A stretch of DNA of 64,000 nt from CAZSBG01 sp964605145 (GCA_964605145.1 CAZSBG010000015.1:1-64000); one strand, 5' to 3'; shown: positions 8,770 to 18,291, counted from the stretch's first letter. Notes: generated from the sequence alone by a model not told the origin. Made by a program: numbers and translations.

Positions 8770-11700
8770 TTATTTGATTTTCACCACAACAAAAGTAATA
8801 TCATCCTGATTCGGCTGACAATCGCACCAGTTTTCTCCGGCAAGCACCAGTTCCTGAATTATTTCCCTGGAAGAACTTTCAGCCGTTTCCTGAAAAGCGG
8901 ATTGAACTCTGTCATAATTGAACTGTTCTTTACTCGAATTGAAAAGCTCCACCAGGCCATCGGACAAAAACAGAAGTGCATCACCTTCGTTCAAATCGAG
9001 CTCTTTCAACTCATACTCCAAATCCACAAACGCGCCGAGGGGCATTCCCTTGAGCACAATTTGCTCGACAGTTCCTGTTTCTTTCCGATAATGGAAAAAA
9101 GGCGGCATGCCCGCGGATGACGCGATCAATTTTTTATTTTTGATTTTAATCAGCGTCAGCGCCATGAACAAATTGCCAAACTTCATTTTCTTTATTGTGC
9201 ACGTACATTTTTCGAACATTTCGAGAATGTCGAGATGCTGCACATCTGATGTGAACGCCCATTTGATCGCTGACACCATGATGCCGGCCTTCAGACCATG
9301 ACCGGTTGCATCGCCCACCGCGATATTCAATGTCCCGTCATCAGATTCGAAAAAATCGTAATAGTCGCCACCCACTTCCGTGGCCGTCTTCATATACACA
9401 GCAATTTCAAGGTCTGGTAAATCCGGCACATCATTTGGCAGCATTGACAATTGTAATTTCCGCGCTTCTTCCAGCTCAAGCGTTTTGCGCTCATCTTCCG
9501 ACTGCATGAATTTTGCCTGGGCTTCTGCTGCCTGAGCTCTCAGTTCGGCTTCAATAACTTTCGATTTTTCACGCTCCCGATGTATCAATCTTTTTCGTTG
9601 CACACGATCCACGGCCAGAACACCGGCGACAAAAATTAATGAATAAAGAATGAACGCCCATTTTGTTCGCCAGACCGGCGGTGAAACTGTAATTTGAATT
9701 GACGCCCCCTCTTCATTCCAGAGGGCATTATTATTACTGCCTTTCACACGGAAAATATATGTTCCGGGATTCAAATTCGTAAATGTCACATAATGCCTGT
9801 TTCCAGCACTCACCCATTCTTTATTTAATTTTTCCAGCTTATAGGCAAATTGATTCTTTTTTGGAAAAGTGTAACAAAGCGCTGCAAACTCAATTGAAAA
9901 TGAATTTTGATCGTAGGACAACTGAATATTCTGGTCCAAATCTTTTTTAAGTGAAATCCTGCTGACTTCACTTTTGTTTTCTGTTTTATTCAAAACCTGA
10001 AAATCAGTGATCACAATGGGTGGAACAAACGCATTATCTTTTACATCATCAGGGAAAAAGTGGTTAAAACCATTTATTCCACCAAAATACATTATCCCTT
10101 CAGAATCCATATAATAAGACATTACATTGAACTCATTGCTCTGCAGTCCATCAGACACATCAAAGGTTCGAATATCTCCAGTTTCCGGATTGAACCTGGC
10201 CAAACCGCTGTTCGTGCTCACCCAGAAATTTTTTTGGCTATCTTCCAGAATTCCATGAATGACATTGTTTGGCAAACCGTCTTTCATCGTATAATTACTA
10301 AATGTCTCATCTTTTGCATTGTATTCGTTCAAGCCGACTGTCGTCCCCACCCAGATGATTCCTGCTTCATCTTCAATAATAGATATGATATCATTACTCG
10401 ATATGCTTCCGTATTGACTTGTATCCTTTTTAAATCTCGTAAACTTCTCCTTAACCGGATCGAACCGATTCAAGCCATTGCTCGTCCCTATCCAAAGAGC
10501 GCCCTCACGATCCTTCAGCAACGTCTTTATTGAATTATTGCTCAAGGATTCGGTATTTTCGGGATTGTTAAAATAGCGCTTAAAAACTCCTCTATCAGGA
10601 TCAAAATGATTCAGTCCATTCACAGTGCCAATCCACAACGTTCCATCATCATCGCGGATGATAGTCGTAATGTTATTGTGAGACAAACTGTTCGCATCAT
10701 TTGGATTATGAAAATATGCTGTATTTTTTTTCGATTGCTGGTCATATCTATTTAATCCTGATACCGTACCTATCCACAACATGCCATTATTATCCCAGAG
10801 CAAGCTCTGTATATAAAAATTACTGAGAACGCCATTATCATCTTCAGGTGTAAAATGCTCGAATTCATTTAGTGTCGGATCGTATTTATTCAAACCGAGA
10901 CCGGTGCCATACCAGATAGCTCCGTTGTTATCCACAGTAATCGCGCGTACGTTGTTGTATCCGTGTCCTTCAGGATAGCCATAGCGTTTGACATGCGCAA
11001 ACTTATTGGCCACAGGGTTATATTTATTAATTCCCCCACCCGACGTTCCAATCCACAAAGCGCCGGCACGATCCATTAACAAAGAAATGACTTTGTTGTT
11101 ACTCAGGCTTGCCGGGTTTAACGGATCGTTTATATAGTTAGTAAACTTCCCCGTGTTTTTATCGAATTTATTCAATCCCCATTGCCAGGTACCCACCCAG
11201 ATATTCCCAGACTTATCCTCGGCAATACATTTCATATAATTTCTCCAGGTGCTTTCCGGCTGCCCCTGGTCAATGCGATAATGAGTGAACGTCCCCTTCT
11301 CAGGATTGAATTTTTCAAGACCGCCGTCTGTGGTAATCCACAACGCGCCATTCTTATCTTCATGAATCGATGTTATCCAATCATCAATCAAACTTTGCGG
11401 ATCAGAAGGATCATGAGTATAATGCCTAAACGAATTCATCTCCCGATCGAAATAATTTAAACCTCCCCGACCTGCATCTAAATCACCGGTGCCAATCCAT
11501 AGTCGACCGGACATATCTTCGTGTATGGCGCTGATAAAATTATGGCTTATGCTGTTCGGATCATCTTCATCATGTGTAAATCGCGTGAATGAATTCCCGT
11601 CATCTTCGAGTCTGTTAAGGCCCTCCGCTGTACCAACCCACAAGTATCCGTCACTATCCTGAAAGATTTCCCTGATCTCACTGCTGCTCAAACTTTTCTC

Positions 11701-12108
11701 ATTTTCAGGATCATGCGTGTAATGCACAAAGGTTTCAGTGGATTTTTCGAATTTATTCAGGCCGTTATATGTTCCCACCCAGATGAAACCGTCATTATCT
11801 TCATAAATTGACCAGATGAAGTGATTACTAATGGAGGTTGTATCATTGGGATCATAGCGATACACTGTGAATTTATAGCCATCGAATTTATTTAAGCCAT
11901 CCTGTGTTCCAAACCAGAGATAGCCCTCGCTATCCTGCATCATACAATTGACCACACTTTGAGAAAGTCCCTGCTCAAGTGAAAGTCGCTCAAACCGAAT
12001 ATCCTGAATCTGTGCAAAGCCATTAACGCTGAATATTAGTAAAAATAAAATCCGTATTTTAATTTTAATAAATCCGTGATATTTTCCGGTCACCGATCTT
12101 TTATTCAT
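8770..12108 (-). CDS. Propeller-type sensor with SpoIIE/PP2C phosphatase output
   Basis: Large membrane sensor. After a signal peptide come about 14 propeller repeats of the LWIGTxxGLNKFDP kind (two seven-bladed propellers, about residues 30-730), a Y_Y_Y domain (about 740-810), one transmembrane helix near WAFILYSLIFVAGVLAVD, a coiled coil rich in Glu/Ala/Lys, and a cytoplasmic SpoIIE/PP2C-type Ser/Thr phosphatase with ATEVGGDYYDFF, VGDATGHGLKAG and NQDDITFVVV. It probably senses a periplasmic ligand (often a glycan in this architecture) and dephosphorylates an anti-sigma-factor antagonist. The start at 12108 is preferred over 12159 because it places the hydrophobic segment near the N-terminus, although its ribosome site is weak. 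Confidence 0.9.
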   Translation of the reverse strand: MNKRSVTGKYHGFIKIKIRILFLLIFSVNGFAQIQDIRFERLSLEQGLSQSVVNCMMQDSEGYLWFGTQDGLNKFDGYKFTVYRYDPNDTTSISNHFIWSIYEDNDGFIWVGTYNGLNKFEKSTETFVHYTHDPENEKSLSSSEIREIFQDSDGYLWVGTAEGLNRLEDDGNSFTRFTHDEDDPNSISHNFISAIHEDMSGRLWIGTGDLDAGRGGLNYFDREMNSFRHYTHDPSDPQSLIDDWITSIHEDKNGALWITTDGGLEKFNPEKGTFTHYRIDQGQPESTWRNYMKCIAEDKSGNIWVGTWQWGLNKFDKNTGKFTNYINDPLNPASLSNNKVISLLMDRAGALWIGTSGGGINKYNPVANKFAHVKRYGYPEGHGYNNVRAITVDNNGAIWYGTGLGLNKYDPTLNEFEHFTPEDDNGVLSNFYIQSLLWDNNGMLWIGTVSGLNRYDQQSKKNTAYFHNPNDANSLSHNNITTIIRDDDGTLWIGTVNGLNHFDPDRGVFKRYFNNPENTESLSNNSIKTLLKDREGALWIGTSNGLNRFDPVKEKFTRFKKDTSQYGSISSNDIISIIEDEAGIIWVGTTVGLNEYNAKDETFSNYTMKDGLPNNVIHGILEDSQKNFWVSTNSGLARFNPETGDIRTFDVSDGLQSNEFNVMSYYMDSEGIMYFGGINGFNHFFPDDVKDNAFVPPIVITDFQVLNKTENKSEVSRISLKKDLDQNIQLSYDQNSFSIEFAALCYTFPKKNQFAYKLEKLNKEWVSAGNRHYVTFTNLNPGTYIFRVKGSNNNALWNEEGASIQITVSPPVWRTKWAFILYSLIFVAGVLAVDRVQRKRLIHREREKSKVIEAELRAQAAEAQAKFMQSEDERKTLELEEARKLQLSMLPNDVPDLPDLEIAVYMKTATEVGGDYYDFFESDDGTLNIAVGDATGHGLKAGIMVSAIKWAFTSDVQHLDILEMFEKCTCTIKKMKFGNLFMALTLIKIKNKKLIASSAGMPPFFHYRKETGTVEQIVLKGMPLGAFVDLEYELKELDLNEGDALLFLSDGLVELFNSSKEQFNYDRVQSAFQETAESSSREIIQELVLAGENWCDCQPNQDDITFVVVKIK

Positions 12109-12246
12109 CCTGCTCACAAGTATATCACGACCTGGATGTATAACTGGCTGTTTAATCATTCAAATACTTTGTTTTTCCATGTATCCGTTTTTGTTCATTT
12201 CTTTTCACCTCACGGCTATCCGACAGTATCGCACCGTATCAATTCG

Positions 12247-12918
12247 TTATTTTTTCCTTGCCCACGTTTTTTGAATATAACTTTCAGCATCCGGTGTTTT
12301 ACACGACGTATCTCCATGATCAACATCAACAACACCAATCCGTTTCGCAGCATCTGATGCCAACCTCCTTAAATGTGAATTGCGAATTCCGATCGCGATG
12401 AGAGCATTATTCATGGCCTCTCTCGTTCTGTTTTTTGCTTCATGAATTTTATTTTCGATGATTTTCACGTAACCTTCAAAATAGCTGTCTGGAAGTTCAT
12501 TTTTTTCCACAGCAATTTTGGCCATTAACATCCATCCGGCCCGACCAATCCACTCATCATCCGATTCTATCCAGTCCTCCATCTTCGTCTGTTTGAATGG
12601 AGTATTGAAAATAACATTTCCAACAAGCGAATCCACAACCATATAATATGAGGTTTCACGAACCCATTTTTCAGCCAAATTTGGTGTCATATTTTTCGGT
12701 TCAGCAATCATTGTTGCCAATGTCTGCGCATCTGCGTTGTTCGTATCCCACAGTTGAATGGCCAATTGGTGATCTTTTCTAATCTCTTTTTTCAGTTCTT
12801 TGAGATTTGCAAAGCTGACACCAAATTGGTTGTTACCAGCGCCGTGTCTTTTATAGACTTTTCGGTTTTGAGCCGTGCCCATGGTTTCGAGCCTTTCCAT
12901 CACCTCGTGAAAATCCAT
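12247..12918 (-). CDS. AlkD-like DNA alkylation repair protein
   Basis: HEAT-repeat DNA glycosylase-like protein of the COG4912/AlkD family, which removes bulky or positively charged alkylated bases. The 223-residue all-helical sequence has the family pattern FGVSFANLKELKKEI, LWDTNNADAQTLATMI, WVRETSYYMVVDSLVGNV and WIGRAGWMLMA. Helix-by-helix similarity is good, but catalytic residues (the Asp/Trp pair of AlkD) were not checked against an alignment. It is a single gene between the sensor and msrBA, all on the minus strand. Confidence 0.85.
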   Translation of the reverse strand: MDFHEVMERLETMGTAQNRKVYKRHGAGNNQFGVSFANLKELKKEIRKDHQLAIQLWDTNNADAQTLATMIAEPKNMTPNLAEKWVRETSYYMVVDSLVGNVIFNTPFKQTKMEDWIESDDEWIGRAGWMLMAKIAVEKNELPDSYFEGYVKIIENKIHEAKNRTREAMNNALIAIGIRNSHLRRLASDAAKRIGVVDVDHGDTSCKTPDAESYIQKTWARKK

Positions 12919-13030
12919 GAAATCTCCTTTTTATTTTACAACGATTACGAATATTCATTTATTTCATAAATGTCATTATCTATTTGATTAAGAATTAACC
13001 TGTTTGATTCACTTAAATCTTTTTTTCATG

Positions 13031-13972
13031 CTAAAACCGTTTTTTATAAACATGGCAGTATGGTCTTTTTCCAGTTTTCTGATAATAATCCTGATGGTAA
13101 TTTTCCGCAAGCCAAAAATCATCCGCTTCAGTTATTTCCGTTGCCACGTATAATCCTTTATCTTCCAGGATTTTCACCAGCTTCTCCGCCGTCTTTTTCT
13201 GTTCTTCATTGGTATAAAAAACAGCCGAGCGGTACTGATCTCCAATATCCGGTCCCTGGCGATCTACCTGAGTTGGATCGTGGATTTCGAAAAACAATTT
13301 CGCTAACGTTTCAAAATTGGTCTTTGCAGGATCGAATACAACCTCCATTGTTTCTGCGTGGCCGGTGGTGCCGCTGCACACCTCATTATAAGTGGGATTT
13401 GATGTATGTCCCCCCATGTATCCAACATCCGTGGAAACAACCCCTTTCACATCCTTGAAAAGGTGCTCCACGCCCCAGAAACATCCGCCGGCGAAATAGG
13501 CCCGTTGAACATGCTGTTCTGTTTTTGCCTCCTGTTCAGACGGGATGAAATTCAATGAAATGGAATTGACGCAATGCCTGGTATTTTTATCTGTAAAACC
13601 TTCACCCAGGAAAACATGGCCCAGATGAGCGCCACAGTTATTGCAAATAATTTCTGTCCGTATCCCATCAGCATCCGGGACTCGTTTTACAGCGCCGGGA
13701 ATTTCATCGTCAAAACTGGGCCAGCCGCAGTGGGCGTCGAATTTATCGTCCGAGCGGTAAAGCGGGGCATCATAACGCTTGCAGGTGTACGTCCCTTTCA
13801 CATCATGCTTGTAATATTTGCCGGTAAACGGCCGCTCGGTTCCTTTGTGAAGAATCACATATTCTTCTTCTTTGGTTAACTCATTGTATTTCATTTTTCT
13901 TTCCTGTGATATGGTTAAAGAATTTAACATGAAAACCAGAATTAGGGTAAGGAAAAAAATCGTCTTTTTCAT
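13031..13972 (-). CDS. msrBA: Secreted methionine sulfoxide reductase B/A fusion
   Basis: Bifunctional repair enzyme reducing both R- and S-methionine sulfoxide. After a signal peptide (MKKTIFFLTLILVFML...) comes MsrB (about residues 28-155) with catalytic RHCVNSISLNF, then MsrA (about 165-313) with the nucleophile in FAGGCFWGVEHLF. This start gives a clean export signal, whereas an in-frame Met at 14056 adds 28 residues with no export logic. Oddity: the first zinc pair of MsrB, normally CxxC, reads TCKRYDAPLY (second Cys replaced by Tyr), while CNNC is intact. A periplasmic location fits other envelope stress genes nearby. Confidence 0.93.
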   Translation of the reverse strand: MKKTIFFLTLILVFMLNSLTISQERKMKYNELTKEEEYVILHKGTERPFTGKYYKHDVKGTYTCKRYDAPLYRSDDKFDAHCGWPSFDDEIPGAVKRVPDADGIRTEIICNNCGAHLGHVFLGEGFTDKNTRHCVNSISLNFIPSEQEAKTEQHVQRAYFAGGCFWGVEHLFKDVKGVVSTDVGYMGGHTSNPTYNEVCSGTTGHAETMEVVFDPAKTNFETLAKLFFEIHDPTQVDRQGPDIGDQYRSAVFYTNEEQKKTAEKLVKILEDKGLYVATEITEADDFWLAENYHQDYYQKTGKRPYCHVYKKRF

Positions 13973-14006
13973 TTCAATCACCTCTGATATCCCTGTGAAT
14001 TTATTT

Positions 14007-14861
14007 TTATTGATTTTTAATGAAGGTGCCGTTCCTGAATTCCTGGAATGCAACATCCAATTCTTCCTGACTGTTCATCACAATGGGGCCACGCCAGGCA
14101 ATGGGTTCATTGAGGGGCGGGCCGGATATGCATAAAAATCGAACAGGTTCACCTGATGTTTCAATCACGATTTTTTCACCCTTGTCAAAAATGACCAGTT
14201 GACCTTGCTGAACCAATTCTTTTTGCTGCGGGTGAAAAAGTCCCTGCCCCTCAAAGACATAGGCAAATACTTTATCCTTACTTCGTGTATTTTTTTCGAA
14301 CGATGTATGGGGTTTCATTGAAATATCCAGAAATTCTGTTTCAACGATCAGATCCTTCACAGGGCCACGGGTACCATATATCGTTCCGGCAATGATTTTG
14401 ATACTGACATTTTCATTAATGGACATTTCCGGAATCTGGTCTTTTTTAATTTCCTGGTAACGCGGTTGCATCATTTTCCGGGCGCCGGGTAAATTCACCC
14501 ATAACTGGAATCCACGCATGTGTCCTTCTACTTTTCTTGGCATCTCCTGATGTACAATTCCGCTCCCGGCTGTCATCCACTGCACATCGCCGGATTCAAT
14601 GATTCCCTCATTTCCGATGCTGTCACCGTGTTCCACCACGCCATGCATCATGTACGTCACGGTTTCAATGCCGCGATGAGGATGCCAGGGAAATCCTGCG
14701 AGGTAATCATCCGGGTTGTCCGAACCGAAATCGTCTAACAATAAAAATGGATCCAATAATGGATTCTCATAATACCCAAACACTCTGTTCAATTTCACGC
14801 CGGCACCTTCCAATGTCGGTTTGGCGTTTAAAACTTTATGAATACTTCTTGTGGTTTCCAT
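14007..14861 (-). CDS. Pirin family protein
   Basis: Bicupin of the pirin family; members act as quercetin dioxygenase-like enzymes or redox-linked regulators. N-terminal cupin carries PHRGIETVTYMMHGVVEHGDS and GDVQWMTAGSGIVHQEM, supplying the metal-binding His/Glu set; the C-terminal cupin contains FVFEGQG-type (AYVFEGQGLFHP) and the terminal PIAWRGPIVMNSQEE is characteristic. ATG at 14861 is chosen over the Met at 14912 because TAGGTGAG lies just upstream. This gives 284 residues, the usual length. Confidence 0.92.
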   Translation of the reverse strand: METTRSIHKVLNAKPTLEGAGVKLNRVFGYYENPLLDPFLLLDDFGSDNPDDYLAGFPWHPHRGIETVTYMMHGVVEHGDSIGNEGIIESGDVQWMTAGSGIVHQEMPRKVEGHMRGFQLWVNLPGARKMMQPRYQEIKKDQIPEMSINENVSIKIIAGTIYGTRGPVKDLIVETEFLDISMKPHTSFEKNTRSKDKVFAYVFEGQGLFHPQQKELVQQGQLVIFDKGEKIVIETSGEPVRFLCISGPPLNEPIAWRGPIVMNSQEELDVAFQEFRNGTFIKNQ

Positions 14862-14908
14862 TTTCTCACCTATTTTACTATTGATATGGTTAACGCTGCC
14901 CATAATTT

Positions 14909-15475
14909 TCATGAAGCCTCATACGCTGATTTTAACCAACCTTTTAGCTCTGCATCGACATCCTCAGGTGTACCTAACCTCACCCGATGACTGACCATAG
15001 CATTAAAGCTTTTAGATGCCTCCAGCCGATCGGTCGGTGCTACGCCCTTCAAGTTGATCCCCACGTCCACTCGCGTGGCTGTTGAAGGTTGGATAATTGC
15101 AAATTGTTTATTCCGCCTCAAACTGACATACGTTTTCTTCGGTGCAATCTGAACATCCCCACCAAATTTTGTTACCAATTGGATGAGTGCATCATAAACC
15201 TTCCGCAGGGCTTCCTTTTTTCCTGAGTACTGTGTGTCAACCAAATCATTTTTAGTCATTTGTTCATTTGAGGTCTTCTGCAGAAATAAATGCGTAACGG
15301 TATTGGCGAAACCATGGGTCATGCCATGTTCCGATTTCAAATATTTTACAATTTCTCCATGTTTGGCTAATTATGATATTCCGATAACTTCATGCCACTC
15401 CTCCAAATTTTTCCCTGTCTTTTCCTTGAGATTCCGAATCATCGATGCCAGCATTTCTTCCGGTGATTTTGCCAT
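14909..15475 (-). pseudogene. DUF4287/DUF5655 protein with an in-frame stop
   Basis: Reading from ATG at 15475 gives MAKSPEEMLASMIRNLKEKT... and then, at codon 35 (15371..15373), a TAA, after which the same frame continues as LAKHGEIVKYLKSEHGMTHG through the C-terminus. The two parts together form one 188-residue protein: an N-terminal DUF4287 helical domain and a C-terminal DUF5655 domain (about residues 75-188). This is a single-base-type nonsense change in an otherwise intact gene. A TTG at 15340 could restart translation of the C-terminal domain. The functions of both domains are not established. It abuts pirin on the same strand. Confidence 0.75.
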
Positions 15476-15503
15476 GCCTCTCGTCCTTTCTTCTGAAAAT
15501 CGT

Positions 15504-16067
15504 TTATTTGAAAATTAATTTAGCTGAAGCATCTTCCACATAATAAATTTCATGACCATCAATCCATTTCCCGTTTTTCAGATACTGTGATTTGCTGTGC
15601 AAGCGGCCGTCTTCCAGTATTTCTCCGCTTCCCTTCACTTCCGTGATTCCATTTTTATTCCCGGTCACAAATTCGTGGCTGACAAATTTATTGCTGTCCA
15701 TGCTGAATGTGCCCTGTGTGAAAAATCCTGCTGTTGTGAAATAAAAGAATTTCAGTTTCTCCTCTTCTTTTTCCCACATTACAATGGTTTCCCCGCCGTA
15801 CTCGCCATCATTCAGCGAATGCATAATTCTTACAGCCTGACCGTTTAAAATCAACTCCAATTTCTGAACATCAACCGTTGGATTTTCCGCAGTTGAATTC
15901 ACAAACTCACTGCGCCATGTCTTTCCGATGAAAGGTGAAAGTGGTTTCAAGTGTTCATTCATCAACTTGGTCTGCACTTCTTTTTCCTGCGCAATTATGC
16001 CGGTTTGAAATAATATAAATCCAACCAGTAAGACAAATATGCCTGTTCTAAATTTAGTGTATTTCAT
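15504..16067 (-). CDS. Secreted hypothetical protein, possibly lipocalin-like (DUF1579-like)
   Basis: Exported protein of 187 residues with a clear signal peptide (about residues 1-26, ending GIIAQ). The mature part has alternating beta-strand pattern with PLSPFIGKTWRSEF near the start, GGETIVMWEKE and FFTQGTFSMDSNKF in the middle, resembling the DUF1579/lipocalin-like folds that follow a PFxGxW signature. I cannot assign a ligand or reaction. Single gene, minus strand, between the aldo/keto reductase and the DUF4287 pseudogene. Confidence 0.75.
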   Translation of the reverse strand: MKYTKFRTGIFVLLVGFILFQTGIIAQEKEVQTKLMNEHLKPLSPFIGKTWRSEFVNSTAENPTVDVQKLELILNGQAVRIMHSLNDGEYGGETIVMWEKEEEKLKFFYFTTAGFFTQGTFSMDSNKFVSHEFVTGNKNGITEVKGSGEILEDGRLHSKSQYLKNGKWIDGHEIYYVEDASAKLIFK

Positions 16068-16168
16068 TCATCAATCCTTTCTCCATTGAACGGGATATTA
16101 GAATATTTTCAACTAATTCAATGGTTTTAGCGCACCGATTTTTGATGATTCTTGACCATCTCAGCAAA

Positions 16169-17002
16169 TCAGGGCGCAGCGGTAGGATCCCAGCCTGTCA
16201 CCAAATTTTCATCCAGAGAATCCAATACCCCTAAATCTTCCTCTCTGATACTGAAATCGAATACATTTACATTTTCAATAATTCTTTCTTTGTGACTCGA
16301 TTTTGGAAGCACAATAAAATTATGATCCAAAGCCCAACGAATTAATATTTGGGCCGGTGATTTGTCGTATCTTTTGGCAATTTTGACCAGCTTGCTGTCA
16401 TTAAGTTTTCTTCCACGAGTCAACGGACTGTATGCTTCCAAAGCGATTTTAGCTTTATTGCAAAAATCAATTACCTCCAACCTGCTCTTAAAATTGTAAG
16501 GACTGAGCTCAATCTGATTCACAGCAGGAACCACCTGGCAGTTTTTCAGAAGTTCTTCCAGATGGTGCCCCATAAAATTACTGACCCCGATAGCCTTGCA
16601 TTTGTCCTCCAACAACAGCACTTCCATCGCTTTCCATGATTCAAGCCGAATTCCCTGCACCGGCCAGTGCATCAGGTAGAGATCGATATAGTCCACACCA
16701 AGCTGTTCCAGGCTGCGTTCGCATGCGTCCAGCGTGGATTCGTATCCCTGGTCGCTGTTCCAGAGCTTCGTGGTAAGAAAGATTTCTTCTCTGGGAATGT
16801 CTCTTTCTCTTATGGCTTTTCCTACCGACACCTCGTTTCCATAAATCCTGGCTGTATCAATATGGCGATAGCCGGTCGCCAGAGCGTATTTCACCGCGTT
16901 TATCGTTTTTTCTCCTTCCGGTATTTGCCAGACTCCAAGCCCAACAACAGGAATTTCATAACCATTATTCAAGGCCTTTTTCTGATTCATTATTCCAGTC
17001 AT
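16169..17002 (-). CDS. Aldo/keto reductase
   Basis: NADPH-dependent carbonyl reductase of the AKR superfamily, 277 residues. The catalytic tetrad is visible: Asp and Tyr in HIDTARIYGNE (near residue 45), Lys in FLTTKLWNSD and His in DLYLMHWPV. The cofactor-binding IVLPKSSHKERIIEN is present near the C-terminus. ATG at 17002 has a strong GGGAGG site 6 nt upstream. The physiological substrate is unknown; 2,5-diketogluconate reductase-like members look closest by eye. Confidence 0.93.
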   Translation of the reverse strand: MTGIMNQKKALNNGYEIPVVGLGVWQIPEGEKTINAVKYALATGYRHIDTARIYGNEVSVGKAIRERDIPREEIFLTTKLWNSDQGYESTLDACERSLEQLGVDYIDLYLMHWPVQGIRLESWKAMEVLLLEDKCKAIGVSNFMGHHLEELLKNCQVVPAVNQIELSPYNFKSRLEVIDFCNKAKIALEAYSPLTRGRKLNDSKLVKIAKRYDKSPAQILIRWALDHNFIVLPKSSHKERIIENVNVFDFSIREEDLGVLDSLDENLVTGWDPTAAP

Positions 17003-17046
17003 GTTCGCCTCCCGATATAACCTGTTATTCTGCTTTGTTCAATGAA

Positions 17047-17458
17047 TTATTTCGAATCCTGGTTTAGTGCATTCTCCAATGCATGCCAGGACAGTGTAGC
17101 GCACTTCACACGAACAGGAAACTTCGCAACACCTTTTAACCCCATCAAATCGCCAAAATCATCACAACTTTCCGGATCAGAAACTCCCCGCATGGCATCA
17201 ATCATTTCACTGATGGTCTTCTTTGCCTGGTCCACCGATTTTCCCTTCACCGCCTCTGTCATCATTGATACCGTGGCCTTTAAATTTGAGATATTGGATC
17301 GTTTCTTCATCACTCACCCCCAGAATCAATTTACTATGCTCACCGCATACCGGATTATCAAATTCCACCCTGAAACCCTCACCCTCTATCGCTGCAAAAT
17401 TACGGGGTTTTCGGTAATGATCCAGCATTACTTCCTGGTATAAATCTTGGAATTCCAT
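17047..17458 (-). pseudogene. sufU: SufU/IscU-type Fe-S scaffold, frameshifted by a 23-nt deletion
   Basis: Two overlapping frames together make one SufU-like protein. The N-terminal part (17458 downward) reads MEFQDLYQEVMLDHYRKPRN...DNPVCGEH...FKGHG; the C-terminal part in the other frame reads SMMTEAVKGK...KCATLSWHALENAL. In intact family members about eight residues (a CAIS-containing segment with an essential cysteine) stand between GHG and SMMTE; here one base does. A 23-nt deletion therefore explains both the frameshift and the lost metal ligand. Adding 23 nt gives 144 residues, normal for SufU. A MITE copy ends 4 bp upstream of the start codon. No sufS or other suf gene is adjacent. 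Confidence 0.85.
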
Positions 17459-17465
17459 TATCTAA

Positions 17466-17627
17466 CCTGGATTATTCATTGTAATTCATTAAGGAATCCA
17501 GATAGCCTGAATGGTGCTTAATTCAGAATTCGTTATATCAAACTCTGTTAAATTTTACACACCTCGTTAATCTCACTAATAACATAAAGTTAAATATATT
17601 TAGGTTGAAATCTATGAATAATTTAGG
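17466..17627 (+). mobile_element. MITE copy B, complete (162 bp)
   Basis: Bounded by CCTGGATTATTCA (17466-17478) and, inverted, CCTAAATTATTCA (17615-17627), with CTAA target duplications at 17462-17465 and 17628-17631. It is the same length as copies C and D but the most diverged of the set, so probably the oldest insertion. It lies between the thioredoxin-like gene and the sufU pseudogene and separates the sufU start codon from its former upstream region. It encodes no transposase. Confidence 0.9.
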
Positions 17628-17718
17628 CTAAAAAACTTCTTCGCTTTTTTTACCGTTTCTTCAGATGTATTATTGAAATTAATAAATTATTTTTCATTCG
17701 AAATTTGCAGTACTCATT

Positions 17719-18276
17719 TTACGATTTCCATTTGATATTGCAGCCAATGCTCGGTATCTGATTTTCGTCCACAGGCTTTCCTGCCAGTATGGCTTCCAGT
17801 GCATTTCGAATATCGATGCCTGTCACAGGTACGCTGTTTTCAGGGCGTGCGCCGTCCATTTGACCGCGGTATACGCATTTCAAATCTTTATCAAAGATGA
17901 AAAAATCCGGCGTACAAGCCGCGTCATAGGCCCTTGCAACATCCTGAGTTTCATCGTACAGATACGGAAATGAATACCCCAGTTTCTCTGCAACCAATTT
18001 CATTTTTTCTGGTGAATCTTCAGGGTACGACTCCACATCATTTGAATTAATCGCAATGAACGAAATACCTTTTTTTCGGTAATCATTGGCCAACTCCACA
18101 ATGCCTTTCTGAACATGCTTCACAAAAGGACAATGATTACAAATAAACATAATGACTGTTGCTCTATCTGATTTCAATTCTTTCAACGATTTCATTTCAT
18201 CACTGATTGTGTCTTTCAGGGTAAAATCCGGGGCTAATGTTCCCAGTTCTATCATGCTTGATGGTGTCCGAGCCAT
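17719..18276 (-). CDS. Thioredoxin-fold (AhpC/TSA-like) protein
   Basis: Cytoplasmic thioredoxin-like protein of 185 residues from the family usually annotated thioredoxin family protein with the signature MFICNHCPFVKHV: CNHC is the CxxC redox site near residue 45. Further landmarks are ISFIAINSNDVESYPED and CTPDFFIFDKDLKCVYRGQ. ATG at 18276 is preceded by GAGGAGG at the right distance, so the two residues that an upstream TTG would add are unlikely. It is 15 bp downstream of the Rrf2 regulator on the same strand, so it is probably co-transcribed and controlled by it. Confidence 0.92.
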   Translation of the reverse strand: MARTPSSMIELGTLAPDFTLKDTISDEMKSLKELKSDRATVIMFICNHCPFVKHVQKGIVELANDYRKKGISFIAINSNDVESYPEDSPEKMKLVAEKLGYSFPYLYDETQDVARAYDAACTPDFFIFDKDLKCVYRGQMDGARPENSVPVTGIDIRNALEAILAGKPVDENQIPSIGCNIKWKS

Positions 18277-18291
18277 AGTCAAACCTCCTCA

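Noticed and set aside
12160..12246. tRNA or small RNA in short gaps between genes
   Set aside because: No cloverleaf or conserved T-loop sequence was found in any intergenic gap examined.
15371..15373. Recoded stop in the DUF4287 gene
   Set aside because: The codon is TAA, not a selenocysteine (TGA) or pyrrolysine (TAG) codon, and no recoding structure is visible; nonsense mutation is simpler.
17250..17313. Programmed frameshift in sufU
   Set aside because: The two frames do not only shift; eight conserved residues including a ligand Cys are missing, which indicates a deletion.
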